Assembly (NCBI GenBank): GCA_030673355.1
Contig: DAOVJF010000132.1
Span: 1 to 7,141, forward strand
Direction: 5' to 3'
DNA length: 7,141 bases
DNA from: Planctomycetota bacterium
GTDB lineage: Bacteria > JAJVIF01 > JAPKYR01
Shown here: in pieces, positions 1 through 5,664 of the stretch
Layout: the number at the start of each line of letters is the position of its first letter
Numbering within the stretch: position 1 is the stretch's first letter
Position numbers and translations under genes: made by a program
The notes under the pieces: model-generated
The model's database searches: none
Seen by the model: only the letters and a program-made list of their open reading frames with translations
Told to the model about the DNA's origin: nothing

Positions 1-668
1 ATTTTAAAGAACGGATTTTTTATCTTTATTCCGGTGGAAATGCCAACACTCTCGATGGTGATGGAAAACTGATGGATATCATGGTTGATGAGACTGACAT
101 ACCTGATAAAGACCTGACCCCATACGATGAATATACCTACGATCCGGATAATCCGACTCCATATTTAATGGACGCGGCGTCGCTTCAGATCGGGGGCCCA
201 TTCGATGCCCGTCCGGTGGAAATCCGTGATGACGTCCTGTGCTACACATCCGAAGTTTTTGAAGAAGACCTGGTTATCTGCGGGCGATTATGGGCGGAGT
301 TGTATGTTTCATCCTCTGCCGAAGACACCGAATTCTGCGCGAAACTCTGCGATGTGCATCCGGATGGTTTATCAAGGCAGTTGAACGATGGAAATATCCG
401 CCTTGCACTCAGAAACACGCTGGAAAAACAGGAACCTGTCCCACCGGGGAAAATTGTACAGGTTAAAATCGACATGTGGGCGACAGGTGTGCGAATTCTC
501 AAAGGCCATCGTCTCCGCCTGGAAGTTGCATCTGCGGCAGTTCCCAAATTCGCTCCTCATACAAACACTCTTGATCCACCCGGTACAGCAATAAAAACAG
601 TAATAGCTCAGAACCGTGTTTATCATAGCGAGGAATACAGGTCAAAGATTATAATAACGGTGAAGTAA
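1..668 (+). CDS. CocE/NonD family hydrolase, C-terminal part (5' end outside window)
   Basis: The frame is open from base 3 to the TAA at 666-668, so the real start lies upstream; the ATG at 72 is internal. The visible ~221 residues match the C-terminal jelly-roll domain of the CocE / X-Pro dipeptidyl-peptidase (S15) group. Early on there is FYLYSGGNANTL followed by a YTYDPDNPTP segment, which joins the alpha/beta-hydrolase core to the beta domain. The domain then shows the family hallmarks: a TEFCAKLCDVHPDG-like strand (about 328-366), a PPGK...VKIDMW strand (about 440-480) and a GHRLRLEVAS strand followed by P.F and NT (about 505-570). The catalytic Ser/Asp/His residues would be in the missing part or near its edge, so activity cannot be judged. 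Members hydrolyse peptides (X-Pro), esters or beta-lactam-type amides, and the substrate here is unknown. The family call is secure; specificity is not. Confidence 0.9.
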   Translation, partial: FKERIFYLYSGGNANTLDGDGKLMDIMVDETDIPDKDLTPYDEYTYDPDNPTPYLMDAASLQIGGPFDARPVEIRDDVLCYTSEVFEEDLVICGRLWAELYVSSSAEDTEFCAKLCDVHPDGLSRQLNDGNIRLALRNTLEKQEPVPPGKIVQVKIDMWATGVRILKGHRLRLEVASAAVPKFAPHTNTLDPPGTAIKTVIAQNRVYHSEEYRSKIIITVK

Positions 669-685
669 ACCATAAAATACCGTGG

Positions 686-734
686 CATGTGACTCCGGCA
701 CATGATTTCTCGCTCCATGGCACTCCGGGCCATG
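686..734 (+). promoter_or_regulatory. Two tandem hairpins with identical loops upstream of the aconitase X gene
   Basis: Copy 1 (686-704) reads CATGTG-ACTCCGG-CACATG and copy 2 (716-734) reads CATGGC-ACTCCGG-GCCATG. Each is a perfect 6-bp inverted repeat around the same 7-base loop. The copies are 30 bases apart and end 8 bases before the chosen ATG at 743. They differ at only four positions, which form two base pairs: T-A becomes G-C and G-C becomes C-G, so pairing is kept. That covariation argues for selection on an RNA hairpin or on a DNA dyad with CATG half-sites. I recognise no known riboswitch. No clear Shine-Dalgarno sequence precedes ATG 743, so translational control is conceivable. 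Regulatory function is inferred. Confidence 0.6.
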
Positions 735-742
735 AATATAAA

Positions 743-2008
743 ATGAAACTCACTGATGAAGAAAAGAAAATGCTCGATGGAGTCTACGGCGATCCCATCG
801 CGAAAGCCCTCGATTACCTCGTGCAGTTCGGTGAAGCTTTCGACGCCGAAAAATTCATCGATATCACCTACGCTTTTTATCCCGCCGAGATGTCGATTTA
901 CAAGGGAAGTGTCGAGGATGTGGTCGAGTACGCGGAAACGGGGGCCAGGGTAAAGGTCCCGACCGCGACCTCCACACTCGCCTGTGACCTCGAACAATGG
1001 AATAAATACGGGGTTCCCGAACCGATTTACAAACTCCAGAGCCAGGTGGTCGATGCCCATAAAAAAATGGGGATCTGCGGAACCTACACCTGCACTCCCC
1101 AGCTATGTGGATTCATACCTCCAAAGCGTTCGAACATTATCTCGGTAGAATCGTCGGCGATAATTTATTACAACTCCGTGCTCGGGGCCAGAACCAACAG
1201 GGGAGGGGTTTTTACAAGATTCTCGGCAGTGACCGGGAAATATCCCCTGATGGGTTACCTTCTCGATGAGAACAGGAAGGGTACACACCTGTTCAATGTA
1301 AATTTGACTCCGGATGAATTTCGTGATGATTCCGATTACTCCGCTCTTGGATTTCACGCCGGGAATATTGTGGGAAGCGAGGTCCCGGTGTTTGATAATC
1401 TGGGAATCCCGACCGAGACAAATCTATTGGCACTTGGAGCCGCGCTGGCGACATCGGGTTCAGTCACGCTTTTCCATGCACCGCCACATACTGCCGAGGT
1501 GAATTCCATAGAGGAAGCGTTCCAGGGATCTGAACCGAAAGAAATCCATGAAGTAACGCTTGATGACATAAAAAATGCATACGATAAAATGACGAATATC
1601 GGGACGGGTGAAAAAATCGATTTTGTCGAGATCGGCTGTCCGCATTACAACCTGGACCAAATTCGTTATGTCGCGGAATGGTTCCGGGAAAATAATGTAA
1701 AAGTGCACCCGGATGTGCGATTGTGGGTCACAACAAGTAGAATGATAAAACAGCTCGCGACATGGGAAGGGTACACGTCGATGATCGAGGCTGCCGGGGG
1801 ACTGGTGATAACCGATACATGTCCGGTCGAGAGTCATATGCGGATCTCCACGTGCAATGAATTTGGATTGAAAGTGCCTCAGATAGTAGCGATGGTGACC
1901 GATTCAGCCAAGATGGCGAGATATGTCGGCGACCTGATCGGGTGCAAAACCGGATTCAGGAGGCTGGATGATTGCCTGAAATGTGCAGTCGAGGGAAGAT
2001 TTATTTAA
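743..2008 (+). CDS. Aconitase X catalytic subunit (DUF521/AcnX large subunit)
   Basis: This 421-residue protein is the catalytic domain of a two-subunit aconitase X, a dehydratase related to aconitase. The start at ATG 743 gives the usual family N-terminus MKLTDEEKKMLDG. An in-frame GTG at 689 would add 18 unlike residues and run through the hairpins, so it was not used. Visible hallmarks are YTCTPQLCG (about 115-123), ESSAIIYYNSVLGARTNR (about 136-153), LLDENR (173-178), EIGCPH (296-301) and DTCPVE (358-363). Cys117 or Cys122, Cys299 and Cys360 are the likely iron-sulfur ligands by family analogy. Known substrates of the family are cis-3-hydroxy-L-proline (bacteria) and 5-phosphomevalonate (archaea). 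The nearby amino-acid catabolic genes favour the first, but the sequence alone does not decide. The swivel subunit follows 29 bases downstream, so the two are almost certainly co-transcribed. Confidence 0.9.
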   Translation: MKLTDEEKKMLDGVYGDPIAKALDYLVQFGEAFDAEKFIDITYAFYPAEMSIYKGSVEDVVEYAETGARVKVPTATSTLACDLEQWNKYGVPEPIYKLQSQVVDAHKKMGICGTYTCTPQLCGFIPPKRSNIISVESSAIIYYNSVLGARTNRGGVFTRFSAVTGKYPLMGYLLDENRKGTHLFNVNLTPDEFRDDSDYSALGFHAGNIVGSEVPVFDNLGIPTETNLLALGAALATSGSVTLFHAPPHTAEVNSIEEAFQGSEPKEIHEVTLDDIKNAYDKMTNIGTGEKIDFVEIGCPHYNLDQIRYVAEWFRENNVKVHPDVRLWVTTSRMIKQLATWEGYTSMIEAAGGLVITDTCPVESHMRISTCNEFGLKVPQIVAMVTDSAKMARYVGDLIGCKTGFRRLDDCLKCAVEGRFI

Positions 2009-2037
2009 ATTGGATATACAATATTTCGAAAAATCGA

Positions 2038-2454
2038 ATGCCTGAAAAATTAGTAAAAACCCGTGGAATTGTAAAAGGACTAAGCGAAGGTCCTGCCCTC
2101 GTGTGCAAAAAAGCCTTCTCGTTCCTTGGCGATGTCGATATGGACACGGGTGTCATCATCGCGAAAGGCCATGAACACGAGGGTGAATCAATAGCCGGGA
2201 AAGTGATGATCTATCCCGAAACCAAGGGATCGTCGGGAGGATGTGTGGTCCTGATGTCCCTCGCAAAGATGGGAAAACAGCCTGCCGCGATTATTCTCAG
2301 TAAGCCAGCCGACCCGAATATTGTCGAGGGAGCTATCCTCGCGGAAGTGGCCCTGGTATGCGAGCCAGAAGTAGATTTGATCGAATTGATCCCGAATGGA
2401 TCGATTGTCAGGGTGGATGGATCAGCGGGAGCGGTAACATGGACTGACGAGTGA
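2038..2454 (+). CDS. Aconitase X swivel subunit (DUF126/AcnX small subunit)
   Basis: This 138-residue protein is the small swivel domain that closes over the active site of the catalytic subunit encoded just upstream; together they form the complete dehydratase. Family features are the KTRGIVKGLSEGPAL strand-turn (7-21), GHEHEGESIAGKVM (44-57) and the phosphate/serine loop KGSSGG (63-68), followed by ILSKPADPNIVEGAILA (86-102). The length is normal for a free-standing swivel subunit; in type I enzymes it is fused to the large subunit. The start at ATG 2038 was chosen because the protein then begins directly with the conserved first strand. An upstream in-frame ATG at 1972 would overlap the large-subunit gene and add 22 unrelated residues. 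There is no obvious Shine-Dalgarno site at 2038, which suggests translational coupling or leaderless-like, A-rich initiation. Confidence 0.9.
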   Translation: MPEKLVKTRGIVKGLSEGPALVCKKAFSFLGDVDMDTGVIIAKGHEHEGESIAGKVMIYPETKGSSGGCVVLMSLAKMGKQPAAIILSKPADPNIVEGAILAEVALVCEPEVDLIELIPNGSIVRVDGSAGAVTWTDE

Positions 2455-2508
2455 ACCTCGAACAGAAGCACCCTGTAGTTATATACAAAATCCCTGAATT
2501 TCCAAATA

Positions 2509-2537
2509 TTGATAGTCCCCAATAGTGATGCTACAAT
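2509..2537 (+). promoter_or_regulatory. Predicted sigma70-type promoter of the lysine catabolism operon
   Basis: The -35 box TTGATA (2509-2514) is separated by exactly 17 bases from the -10 box TACAAT (2532-2537), which is preceded by TGC (2529-2531), an extended -10. Each hexamer differs from consensus at one position. Transcription would start near 2544, giving a leader of about 42 bases before ATG 2586. The position after the aconitase X swivel gene makes the LKR-SDH pair a separate transcription unit. Confidence 0.7.
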
Positions 2538-2585
2538 TCCATCCCTTGTGGTTAAGGAAACTACACCAGGCAAGGCGGTGTCACT

Positions 2586-3899
2586 ATGGTAAATCGTATC
2601 GGGATACGTCTGGAGGACAAGAACGAATGGGAAAAGCGAGTGCCGATTGTTCCCATGGACGCAGGTCGTCTGATCAGGGAACACGGGGTTGGGATTTCAG
2701 TTCAGCCAATGCCGAACCGTGCATTCAGCGATGCTGAATACATGGCGATCGGCGCCAGTACCGACAAGGAACTGGCGGGTTGCGACGTCATCATCGGCAT
2801 CAAGGAGATGCCCGTCGACTTTTTCCTGAGAGGCAAAACCTACATATTCTTCTCCCATGTGATCAAGGGCCAGGAACACAATATGCCGTTACTCAAACGG
2901 CTGATGGAGCTTGAGTGCAACCTTCTCGATTACGAAAAAATCACGGATGAGAAGGGAATAAGGCAGGTATTTTTCGGGAGCGAAGCGGGGCAGGCCGGAA
3001 TGATCGATACCCTCTGGGCTCTCGGTCAAAGGTTGAATGAGAAGGAAATCGGTAACCCGTTTATCGGCGTCAGGCAGGCACCCGGGTATCGCAGTCTTAC
3101 TTTCGCCGAGACCGCATTGGAAGCGGTTGGGAGAGAAATCGCATCGAACGGTCTCGCCGATGAAATTCATCCGGTGGTTTTCGGATTCGCGGGGTATGGA
3201 AATGTATCGAAAGGCGCCCAGGAAATTCTTAACAACCTGCCTGTGATAGAGATTTCACCGGACGAACTGCTCAATCCCAATCCCGATACATTCTCATCGA
3301 ACAAGCATGTCTATAAGGTGGTTTTCTACGAAAAAGACATGGTTGAACCTGTGGACAAAGGTGGAGTATTCGAGCTGCAGGACTATTATGACAATCCAGA
3401 GAAATACAGGGGTGTTTTCAGTAAATTCATTCCCCATTTAACTGTCCTGATGAACTGCATTTTCTGGACCGATGATTACCCGCGTCTCCTGGTTAAAGAT
3501 CAAGTTGTGGAGATGTATTCGTCCGGAGATCCGAAACTTATCGTGATTGGTGATATTTCATGCGACATCGATGGAGCGGTAGAGGTTACCGTGAAGGCGA
3601 CCGATCCGGGAAACCCGATCTACGTTTACGATGTCGATTCAGGTCTGGCGATCGATGGTGTGAAAGGAAACGGTCCGGTGATCCTCGCGGTCGATAACCT
3701 CCCGTGCGAACTTCCGAGGGAAGCGAGCACAAGGTTCTCGGGCACGCTTAGAGATTTCATTCCCGACCTTGTGAAAGCGGATTTTTCGGTGGGTTTCGAC
3801 CAACTCGATTTACCCGAGCCATTGAAGCGGTCCGTGATCATATATCACGGAAAGCTTACACCTGAGTATGAGTACCTTAACGAATTTCTGAACGCATAA
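2586..3899 (+). CDS. Lysine-ketoglutarate reductase (saccharopine dehydrogenase, lysine-forming type; AASS N-terminal half homolog)
   Basis: It condenses L-lysine with 2-oxoglutarate and reduces the product to saccharopine with NAD(P)H, the first step of lysine breakdown; the location is probably cytosolic. The 437 residues match the LKR half of the bifunctional animal and plant enzyme over the whole length. The AlaDH/PNT-like N-terminal domain starts with IGIRLEDKNEWEKRVP. It has Lys73 in GIKEMP and His91 in FFSHVIKGQ, which line up with the catalytic Lys/His pair of yeast Lys1. Next come LLDYEKITDEKGIRQVFFG (113-131) and the Rossmann loop GFAGYGNVSKGAQE (200-213), nearly as in AASS. TDDYPRLL lies further on. 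ATG 2586 has AAGGCGGTG (2572-2580) five bases upstream. Saccharopine dehydrogenase follows after 32 bases, so the pair forms an operon in the same order as the eukaryotic fusion. Confidence 0.93.
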   Translation: MVNRIGIRLEDKNEWEKRVPIVPMDAGRLIREHGVGISVQPMPNRAFSDAEYMAIGASTDKELAGCDVIIGIKEMPVDFFLRGKTYIFFSHVIKGQEHNMPLLKRLMELECNLLDYEKITDEKGIRQVFFGSEAGQAGMIDTLWALGQRLNEKEIGNPFIGVRQAPGYRSLTFAETALEAVGREIASNGLADEIHPVVFGFAGYGNVSKGAQEILNNLPVIEISPDELLNPNPDTFSSNKHVYKVVFYEKDMVEPVDKGGVFELQDYYDNPEKYRGVFSKFIPHLTVLMNCIFWTDDYPRLLVKDQVVEMYSSGDPKLIVIGDISCDIDGAVEVTVKATDPGNPIYVYDVDSGLAIDGVKGNGPVILAVDNLPCELPREASTRFSGTLRDFIPDLVKADFSVGFDQLDLPEPLKRSVIIYHGKLTPEYEYLNEFLNA

Positions 3900-3931
3900 T
3901 CCTTTGAATTTTCTCTTAAGGAGTTTCAAAA

Positions 3932-5278
3932 ATGACCTCAGACAATGACAAGCAAATTCTACTTCTCGGAGCCGGACTGGTTACCCGTCCGCTCGTAAAT
4001 TACCTCCTCGATGTACCAGGTTTTTCTCTGACTATCGCAACCCGGACCCTTGCCAAGGCTCATGCCCTGATCGGGGACCGTCCAAACGGGTTAGCAGTGC
4101 AATTTGATATTGAAGAGAATCCAGATGGGCTGAACGAACTTGTTGCGAAACACGATCTTGCAATCAGCCTTCTTCCCGCTATGCATCACCCGGCAGTCGC
4201 GAAAGCCGCGATCAGGCACAAGAAACTCATGGTCACAACCAGCTATGTGAGCGATGAGATGAAAGAACTGGACCAGGCCGCGAAAGATGCCGGTATTATC
4301 ATTCTCAATGAGATTGGTGTCGATCCCGGTATTGATCACATGTCTGCGATGCGGGTTATCCATGATGTCGAAGCCAGGGGGGGGAAGATTACAAGCTTTA
4401 GGTCGTATTGCGGAGGGCTTCCCGCACCTGAGGCGAAGACAACACCTTGGGGATACAAGTTTTCATGGAGCCCAAGGGGTGTGGTCCTTGCTGCGAAGAA
4501 TTCAGCGAAATACCTTGAGGATGGGAAAATTGTTGAAATTCCCGGTGAGAATCTTTTCGATTATTTCCACCATGTAAAGCTGGAAGAACTTGAGGATGGA
4601 TTTGAAGCGTATGCCAATCGCGACAGTATGCCGTACCAGGATGTATACGGCTTGACAGATGTCGGGACAATGTACCGCGGTACGTTTCGTAATCTGGGGC
4701 ATTGCGTGACATGGAAAAAACTCTCTGAGGCGGGTCTTTTTGATATTGAGGTCTTGAGCGGTCTCGATCGTATGACTTATCGTGATTTAATGGCTAAACT
4801 TGGCGGATTCCCAAATGACGGGAACCTGGAAACCGCAATTTCAGCGAAGTTCAATATACCAGCGGATCCTCCGGTAATAGGTAAATGGACCTGGCTGGGA
4901 CTGTTCGATAATGAAAAACCGCTTCCAGCCGCGGAAATGAGCCCTCTGGATATTCTTGTGGCAATTTTCCTTGAGAAACTCCAATATGAACCTGGCGAAC
5001 GGGATATGATTGCGATGCATCACAAGTTTGAGGCTGAGTTTCCCGACCGGACAGAGAAAATTACATCGACTCTGGTAGATTTCGGAATTCCGTACGGGGA
5101 TACATCGATGGCGCGAACTGTCGGGCTTCCGGCTGCCGTCGCGACCCGTATGATCCTCCATGGCGAAATTAAGTTGACAGGAGTGCATATCCCTGTACTT
5201 CCTGAGATATACAATCCGATCCTCGATGAGCTTGAAGGGCTGGGGATCAAGTTTACCGAACGGAGTGTTACAGGTTGA
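3932..5278 (+). CDS. Saccharopine dehydrogenase, L-glutamate-forming (LYS9/AASS C-terminal half homolog)
   Basis: It oxidises saccharopine to 2-aminoadipate 6-semialdehyde and glutamate with NAD(P)+, completing the two-step lysine to semialdehyde conversion begun by the preceding gene. The 448 residues are full length for the family. The Rossmann dinucleotide loop LLGAGLVTRP lies at 11-20, ISLLPAMHHP at 78-87, NEIGVDPGIDHM at 126-137, SYCGGLPAPE at 158-167 and YKFSWSPRGV at 175-184. NRDSMPYQDVYGL, WTWLGLFDNE, ERDMIAMHHKF and STLVDFG then follow in the same order as in yeast Lys9. The start is well supported: TTAAGGAG (3916-3923) sits 8 bases before ATG 3932. No enzyme for the next step (aminoadipate semialdehyde dehydrogenase) is in the window. 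No terminator lies directly after the stop; the structured region 5322-5543 comes first. Confidence 0.95.
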   Translation: MTSDNDKQILLLGAGLVTRPLVNYLLDVPGFSLTIATRTLAKAHALIGDRPNGLAVQFDIEENPDGLNELVAKHDLAISLLPAMHHPAVAKAAIRHKKLMVTTSYVSDEMKELDQAAKDAGIIILNEIGVDPGIDHMSAMRVIHDVEARGGKITSFRSYCGGLPAPEAKTTPWGYKFSWSPRGVVLAAKNSAKYLEDGKIVEIPGENLFDYFHHVKLEELEDGFEAYANRDSMPYQDVYGLTDVGTMYRGTFRNLGHCVTWKKLSEAGLFDIEVLSGLDRMTYRDLMAKLGGFPNDGNLETAISAKFNIPADPPVIGKWTWLGLFDNEKPLPAAEMSPLDILVAIFLEKLQYEPGERDMIAMHHKFEAEFPDRTEKITSTLVDFGIPYGDTSMARTVGLPAAVATRMILHGEIKLTGVHIPVLPEIYNPILDELEGLGIKFTERSVTG

Positions 5279-5321
5279 TCGACCAATCTGCGGCTGTAGG
5301 TAACAATCGTCAGTCCCGTAA

Positions 5322-5393
5322 CCTGGGAACCCGTATGTTATTCCTGCAATTATTTTAATCCGTTCGGAATGGTTCCCGGGAATAAAAACATAC
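5322..5393 (+). ncRNA. Putative H-type pseudoknot, copy 1 of 2
   Basis: Stem 1 pairs CCTGGGAACC (5322-5331) with GGTTCCCGGG (5371-5380): ten pairs, one of them G-U. Stem 2 pairs GTATGTT (5333-5339) with AACATAC (5387-5393), seven perfect pairs. The strand order is S1, S2, S1', S2', which is a pseudoknot. Within the 31-base connecting loop, ATTCC (5340-5344) can pair with GGAAT (5366-5370), giving a third helix flush with both others. A six-base linker, AATAAA, joins S1' to S2'. Copy 2 has the same geometry. I know no family it fits, and the strand is inferred from the neighbouring genes. Confidence 0.5.
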
Positions 5394-5413
5394 CTGGAAT
5401 TGCGCCTGGACCT

Positions 5414-5486
5414 CCCGGGAAGCCTTCAGTTAATATTTCACATGCTTAGGGAATTTTTCGGCGGCTTCCCGGGCTACGCAACTGGG
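5414..5486 (+). ncRNA. Putative H-type pseudoknot, copy 2 of 2
   Basis: Stem 1 is a perfect 11-bp match of CCCGGGAAGCC (5414-5424) to GGCTTCCCGGG (5463-5473). Stem 2 pairs TTCAGTT (5425-5431) with AACTGGG (5480-5486): five Watson-Crick pairs plus two G-U pairs. The loop between S2 and S1' is 31 bases and the S1'-S2' linker is six bases, both exactly as in copy 1. Compared with copy 1, stem 1 has an extra G-C pair and a C-G in place of U-G. Stem 2 differs in sequence but still pairs. The internal third helix of copy 1 is not clearly kept. S2' overlaps the 5' side of the T-arm-like hairpin at 5482-5498, so those two structures exclude each other. Confidence 0.5.
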
Positions 5487-5509
5487 TTCAATTCCTAGCT
5501 CCCCGGCCA
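5482..5509 (+). other. tRNA/tmRNA-like 3' terminus (T-arm, acceptor-like strand, CCA)
   Basis: CTGGG (5482-5486) pairs with CCTAG (5494-5498) around the loop TTCAATT. This gives the canonical T-arm pattern G53-TTCRA-NN-C61. A seven-base strand CTCCCCG (5499-5505), a G and an encoded CCA (5507-5509) follow at exactly tRNA spacing. No matching D-arm, anticodon arm or fully complementary 5' acceptor strand is present upstream; the best candidate, CGGGAAG at 5416-5422, has one mismatch. It may be a 3' tRNA or tmRNA fragment, such as an att-site remnant of an integrated element, or part of a structured RNA with the pseudoknots. Confidence 0.4.
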
Positions 5510-5510
5510 A

Positions 5511-5543
5511 GTGAAATTATTCACTCCGGTTTCTCACCGGAGT
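5511..5543 (+). terminator. Two adjacent hairpins, possible terminator without a U-tract
   Basis: GTGAA-ATTA-TTCAC (5511-5524) is followed at once by ACTCCGGT-TTCTC-ACCGGAGT (5523-5543), a perfect 8-bp stem with a 5-base loop. Only a short interrupted T stretch (TTTGCTTAT) comes after it, so rho-independent termination is weakly supported. It could end a transcript running through saccharopine dehydrogenase and the structured gap, insulating it from the next promoter. Confidence 0.45.
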
Positions 5544-5591
5544 TTGCTTATACCCAAGTGCGGTTTTAACTGATAATCGCAATTAAATTCC

Positions 5592-5620
5592 GGCTTGCAC
5601 AACAAGTATCATGCTACAAT
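5592..5620 (+). promoter_or_regulatory. Predicted extended -10 promoter for the secreted repeat protein
   Basis: TGC followed by TACAAT (5612-5620) forms an extended -10 element, the same ten bases, ATGCTACAAT, as in the promoter at 2528-2537. The base stretch 17 upstream (GGCTTG, 5592-5597) is a poor -35, as is common for extended -10 promoters. Transcription would start near 5627, about 38 bases before ATG 5665. If this is correct, the pseudoknots at 5322-5486 are not part of this gene's leader. Confidence 0.45.
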
Positions 5621-5664
5621 ACTCGCAATTGATTGGCGAATGTTCATACGTCTGGAGGTGGGTC

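Noticed and set aside
686..734. mini-ykkC (guanidine-II) riboswitch, which also has two tandem hairpins
   Set aside because: The loops are ACTCCGG rather than the ACGR tetraloop type of that family, and the downstream gene is not a guanidine-related one.
689..742. N-terminal extension of aconitase X from GTG 689
   Set aside because: The added 18 residues do not resemble the family N-terminus, which begins at ATG 743, and the covarying dyads indicate a non-coding role.
623..1060. Antisense reading frame opposite the start of aconitase X
   Set aside because: It lies opposite strongly conserved coding sequence, and its translation resembles no protein.
1972..2037. Upstream ATG for the swivel subunit
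   Set aside because: It would overlap the catalytic subunit gene and add 22 residues with no family match; the conserved domain begins right after ATG 2038.
2455..2585. Lysine riboswitch before the lysine catabolism operon
   Set aside because: The gap is 131 bases and the predicted leader only about 42, far below the size of that riboswitch, and its multi-helix core is not visible.
5322..5393. HDV-like self-cleaving ribozyme, because helices P1, P2 and P3 follow in the HDV order
   Set aside because: Stem 1 is 10-11 bp instead of about 7, only six bases join S1' to S2' so there is no P4, and copy 2 lacks a clear P3. No catalytic C region can be identified.
5322..5486. Integron attC sites
   Set aside because: The repeats are in order a-b-a'-b' and not nested, and no GTTRRRY core sites flank them.
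5279..5509. Complete tmRNA gene, suggested by tandem pseudoknots followed by T-arm and CCA
   Set aside because: There is room for only about 230 bases after the saccharopine dehydrogenase stop. No GGGG-type 5' domain or tag reading frame is seen, and the pseudoknots abut the T-arm without the long helix 2. A fragment remains possible.
5416..5509. Selenocysteine or other long tRNA (94 bases, discriminator G, TCA at 5438-5440)
   Set aside because: The stem around TCA does not pair, no D-arm fits, the acceptor has a mismatch, and the same bases form a much stronger 11-bp stem with 5463-5473.
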